Assembly: GCA_042090305.1 (NCBI GenBank)
Contig: JBELJQ010000002.1
Coordinates: 1 to 64,000, forward strand
Length of the DNA: 64,000 nt
Source of the DNA: TMED13 sp042090305
GTDB taxonomy: Bacteria > Pseudomonadota > Alphaproteobacteria > Methylaequorales > Methylaequoraceae
Reading direction: 5' to 3'
The position numbers and the translations under genes were made by a program. Below the pieces are notes generated by a model. It did no database searches, was not told where the DNA came from, and worked only from the letters and a program-made list of their open reading frames with translations. Below are positions 62,826-64,000 of this stretch, one piece after another; position 1 is the stretch's first letter; each line of letters starts with the position of its first letter.

Positions 62826-63905
62826 ATGAAAAGAAGAAAATTTTTAGATAAATCAATTAAAGGCGTTTTAGCGGGTGGTGCCTCAACAATGTTTATTCCT
62901 AATATTGTTAAAGCCAAAAAAAAGCACACATGGGTTGCAGTATCAGCATTTGATAAAGCTGGAATACTTGGAAGAGCTTTTCAAAAACTTTGTGAAGAGA
63001 TTACTAGAATATCATCAGGGGAGTTAAATATCAGATTATTCCATGCAAATGAGTTGGTAAGTGCTTTTGAATCTTTTGATGTTGTTCAAAGTGGTACCTG
63101 TCAAATGGGTTTTGGGTCACCTTATTATTGGGCAGGAAAGTCAAAGGCAATTTCATTCTTGTCTGGTATACCTTTTGGAATGAATTATCAGGAGATGAGC
63201 GCTTGGTTTTATAAAGGTGATGGTATCAAGTTAGCTGATTCTATTTACAACCAGTTTAATCTAAAATTCTTTCCAGCTGGTAATACTGGAAATCAAATGG
63301 GTGGATGGTTCAATAAAGAAATAAACATAACCAGTGATTTTAAGGGTTTAAAATTTAGAATGCCTGGTTTAGGCGGTGAAGTATTAAAGAGCTTTGGAAC
63401 AAATGTAGTTTTATTGCCAGGTCCAGACGTGGTTCCAGCGATTTCATCAGGAACTATTGACGGAACTGAGTGGATTGGGCCTGCAGCAGATTTAGGTAAG
63501 GGACTTCATAAAGTTTGCAAATATTACTATTATCCTGGGTGGCATGAACCAGGAACATGTTTAGAAGCATTTATAAATTTAAAATATTGGAATAAACTTG
63601 ATAATAATTTAAAAAAACTTGTTAGTACATGTTGCGCTAAGTCTAACTCATCCATTGCTGCTGAGTTTTTTATAAGGAATAGTTTTGCTATTAAGAAGCT
63701 TAAAGATGATTATAACGTCAACTTTAAAAAATACCCTAAAGATTTATTAATAAAATTAAAAAAGCAATCAGATGAAATAACCCAGAACTTAGCATCCCAA
63801 GATCCTAAGGGAACTCAAATATTAGATAATATATTAAAACATCGTGAGATTTTTATGTTTTGGTCAAATTACTCTGAGAAAAGTTTTTTAGAGTCCAGAC
63901 TATAA
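62826..63905 (+). CDS. TRAP transporter substrate-binding protein (DctP/TakP type)
   Basis: A 359-residue periplasmic protein. The N terminus KRRKFLDKS is a twin-arginine-like signal followed by a hydrophobic stretch, so Tat export is likely. LKFRMPGLGGEVLKSFGTNVVLLPGPDVVPAISSGTIDGTEW (from about residue 176) is the TakP-type core with the substrate-binding Arg in the FRMPG motif. This subfamily often binds 2-oxo acids or lactate; the ligand is not predicted here. It lies 12 bp after the tRNA and ends 1 bp from the convergent permease gene. Confidence 0.93.
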   Translation: MKRRKFLDKSIKGVLAGGASTMFIPNIVKAKKKHTWVAVSAFDKAGILGRAFQKLCEEITRISSGELNIRLFHANELVSAFESFDVVQSGTCQMGFGSPYYWAGKSKAISFLSGIPFGMNYQEMSAWFYKGDGIKLADSIYNQFNLKFFPAGNTGNQMGGWFNKEINITSDFKGLKFRMPGLGGEVLKSFGTNVVLLPGPDVVPAISSGTIDGTEWIGPAADLGKGLHKVCKYYYYPGWHEPGTCLEAFINLKYWNKLDNNLKKLVSTCCAKSNSSIAAEFFIRNSFAIKKLKDDYNVNFKKYPKDLLIKLKKQSDEITQNLASQDPKGTQILDNILKHREIFMFWSNYSEKSFLESRL

Positions 63906-63906
63906 T

Positions 63907-64000
63907 TTATAGCTCACTTGGCAACCATGTAATTAAATTTGGAAAGTAAAATAAAATGATTAGTAATATTATTTGTATAAAAATAAAAGGTAAAACTCCC
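63907..64000 (-). CDS. TRAP transporter large permease, C-terminal end (cut by window edge)
   Basis: The last 30 residues of a DctM-type permease: GVLPFIFIQIILLIILF then YFPNLITWLPSEL, matching the final transmembrane helix and WLP end of this family. The stop is at 63907-63909. The gene continues beyond the window. It faces the substrate-binding gene, an unusual arrangement because TRAP genes are normally co-directional. Confidence 0.85.
   Translation of the reverse strand, partial: GVLPFIFIQIILLIILFYFPNLITWLPSEL

Noticed and set aside
62663..62929. N-terminal extension of the short hook/rod protein to 62929
   Set aside because: It would read through the tRNA-Val gene and its promoter; the ATG at 62662 gives the standard N terminus.

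Overview
The window looks like a piece of an AT-rich, streamlined marine alphaproteobacterial chromosome. Three things support this. Gene order is alphaproteobacterial: rpsF-rpsR-rplI-dnaB-alr; fabD-fabG-acpP-fabF-mltG-gmk; lptF-lptG-lptD-surA-pdxA-ksgA divergent from pepA-holC-ndk; purMN divergent from a DUF2066 gene and hda; pyrB-pyrC-plsY-topA-rnr-DUF983-rpmG; ruvX next to gatCAB. There is a 40-residue cytochrome aa3 subunit-IV-like gene of the alphaproteobacterial type. Packing is extreme, with many 1-20 bp gene overlaps and no gene-free stretch above about 210 bp. A HIMB59/AEGEAN-169-like or similar oligotroph is a reasonable guess, but placement needs a tree. No insertion sequence, prophage or CRISPR array was seen.

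Region 1 (1-38.3 kb) is core housekeeping. It holds replication and wall genes (alr fragment, dnaB), ribosomal proteins S6, S18 and L9, the fatty-acid synthesis block, lipopolysaccharide export and outer-membrane assembly, purine and pyrimidine genes, RNA and DNA enzymes (rnd, rnr, topA, ruvX, hda, holC), aspS plus gatCAB for tRNA-dependent amidation, and tRNA-Ser(GCU). Oddities are an RNase R with no N-terminal RNA-binding domains, a dihydroorotase-like protein lacking the metal-binding HxH, a shortened RNase D, an L9 with a charged tail, and no dprA between plsY and topA.

Region 2 (38.3-44.8 kb) is a small accessory block. It has a MAPEG protein, a class I photolyase, a second photolyase of the FeS-BCP/PhrB lineage that appears to have lost the iron-sulfur ligands, a DUF2256 zinc-ribbon gene, a 1-Cys peroxiredoxin, an ornithine-decarboxylase-like enzyme and an EamA exporter. 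Together it suggests response to light and oxidative stress.

Region 3 (44.8-62.7 kb) is a flagellar region built like polar, Vibrio/Pseudomonas-type systems: flgBCDEF with a giant 1290-residue hook protein; flgP, flgT, a LysM gene, flgA, flgM and a flgN-like gene; and flhA-flhF-flhG-fliA. Five sequences match the sigma-54 -24/-12 promoter at exact spacing: two divergent pairs (flgB/unknown acidic protein; flgP/flhA) and one in front of a short hook/rod paralogue. One divergent pair shares its -12 palindrome. The unknown acidic protein and the lipoprotein behind it, inside this circuit, are the best candidates for something undescribed. flgG-L, fli switch and export genes, flagellin and motor genes are not in the window.

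Region 4 (62.7-64 kb) has tRNA-Val(GAC) with an unusual C33, a TRAP substrate-binding protein, and the end of a TRAP large permease on the opposite strand.
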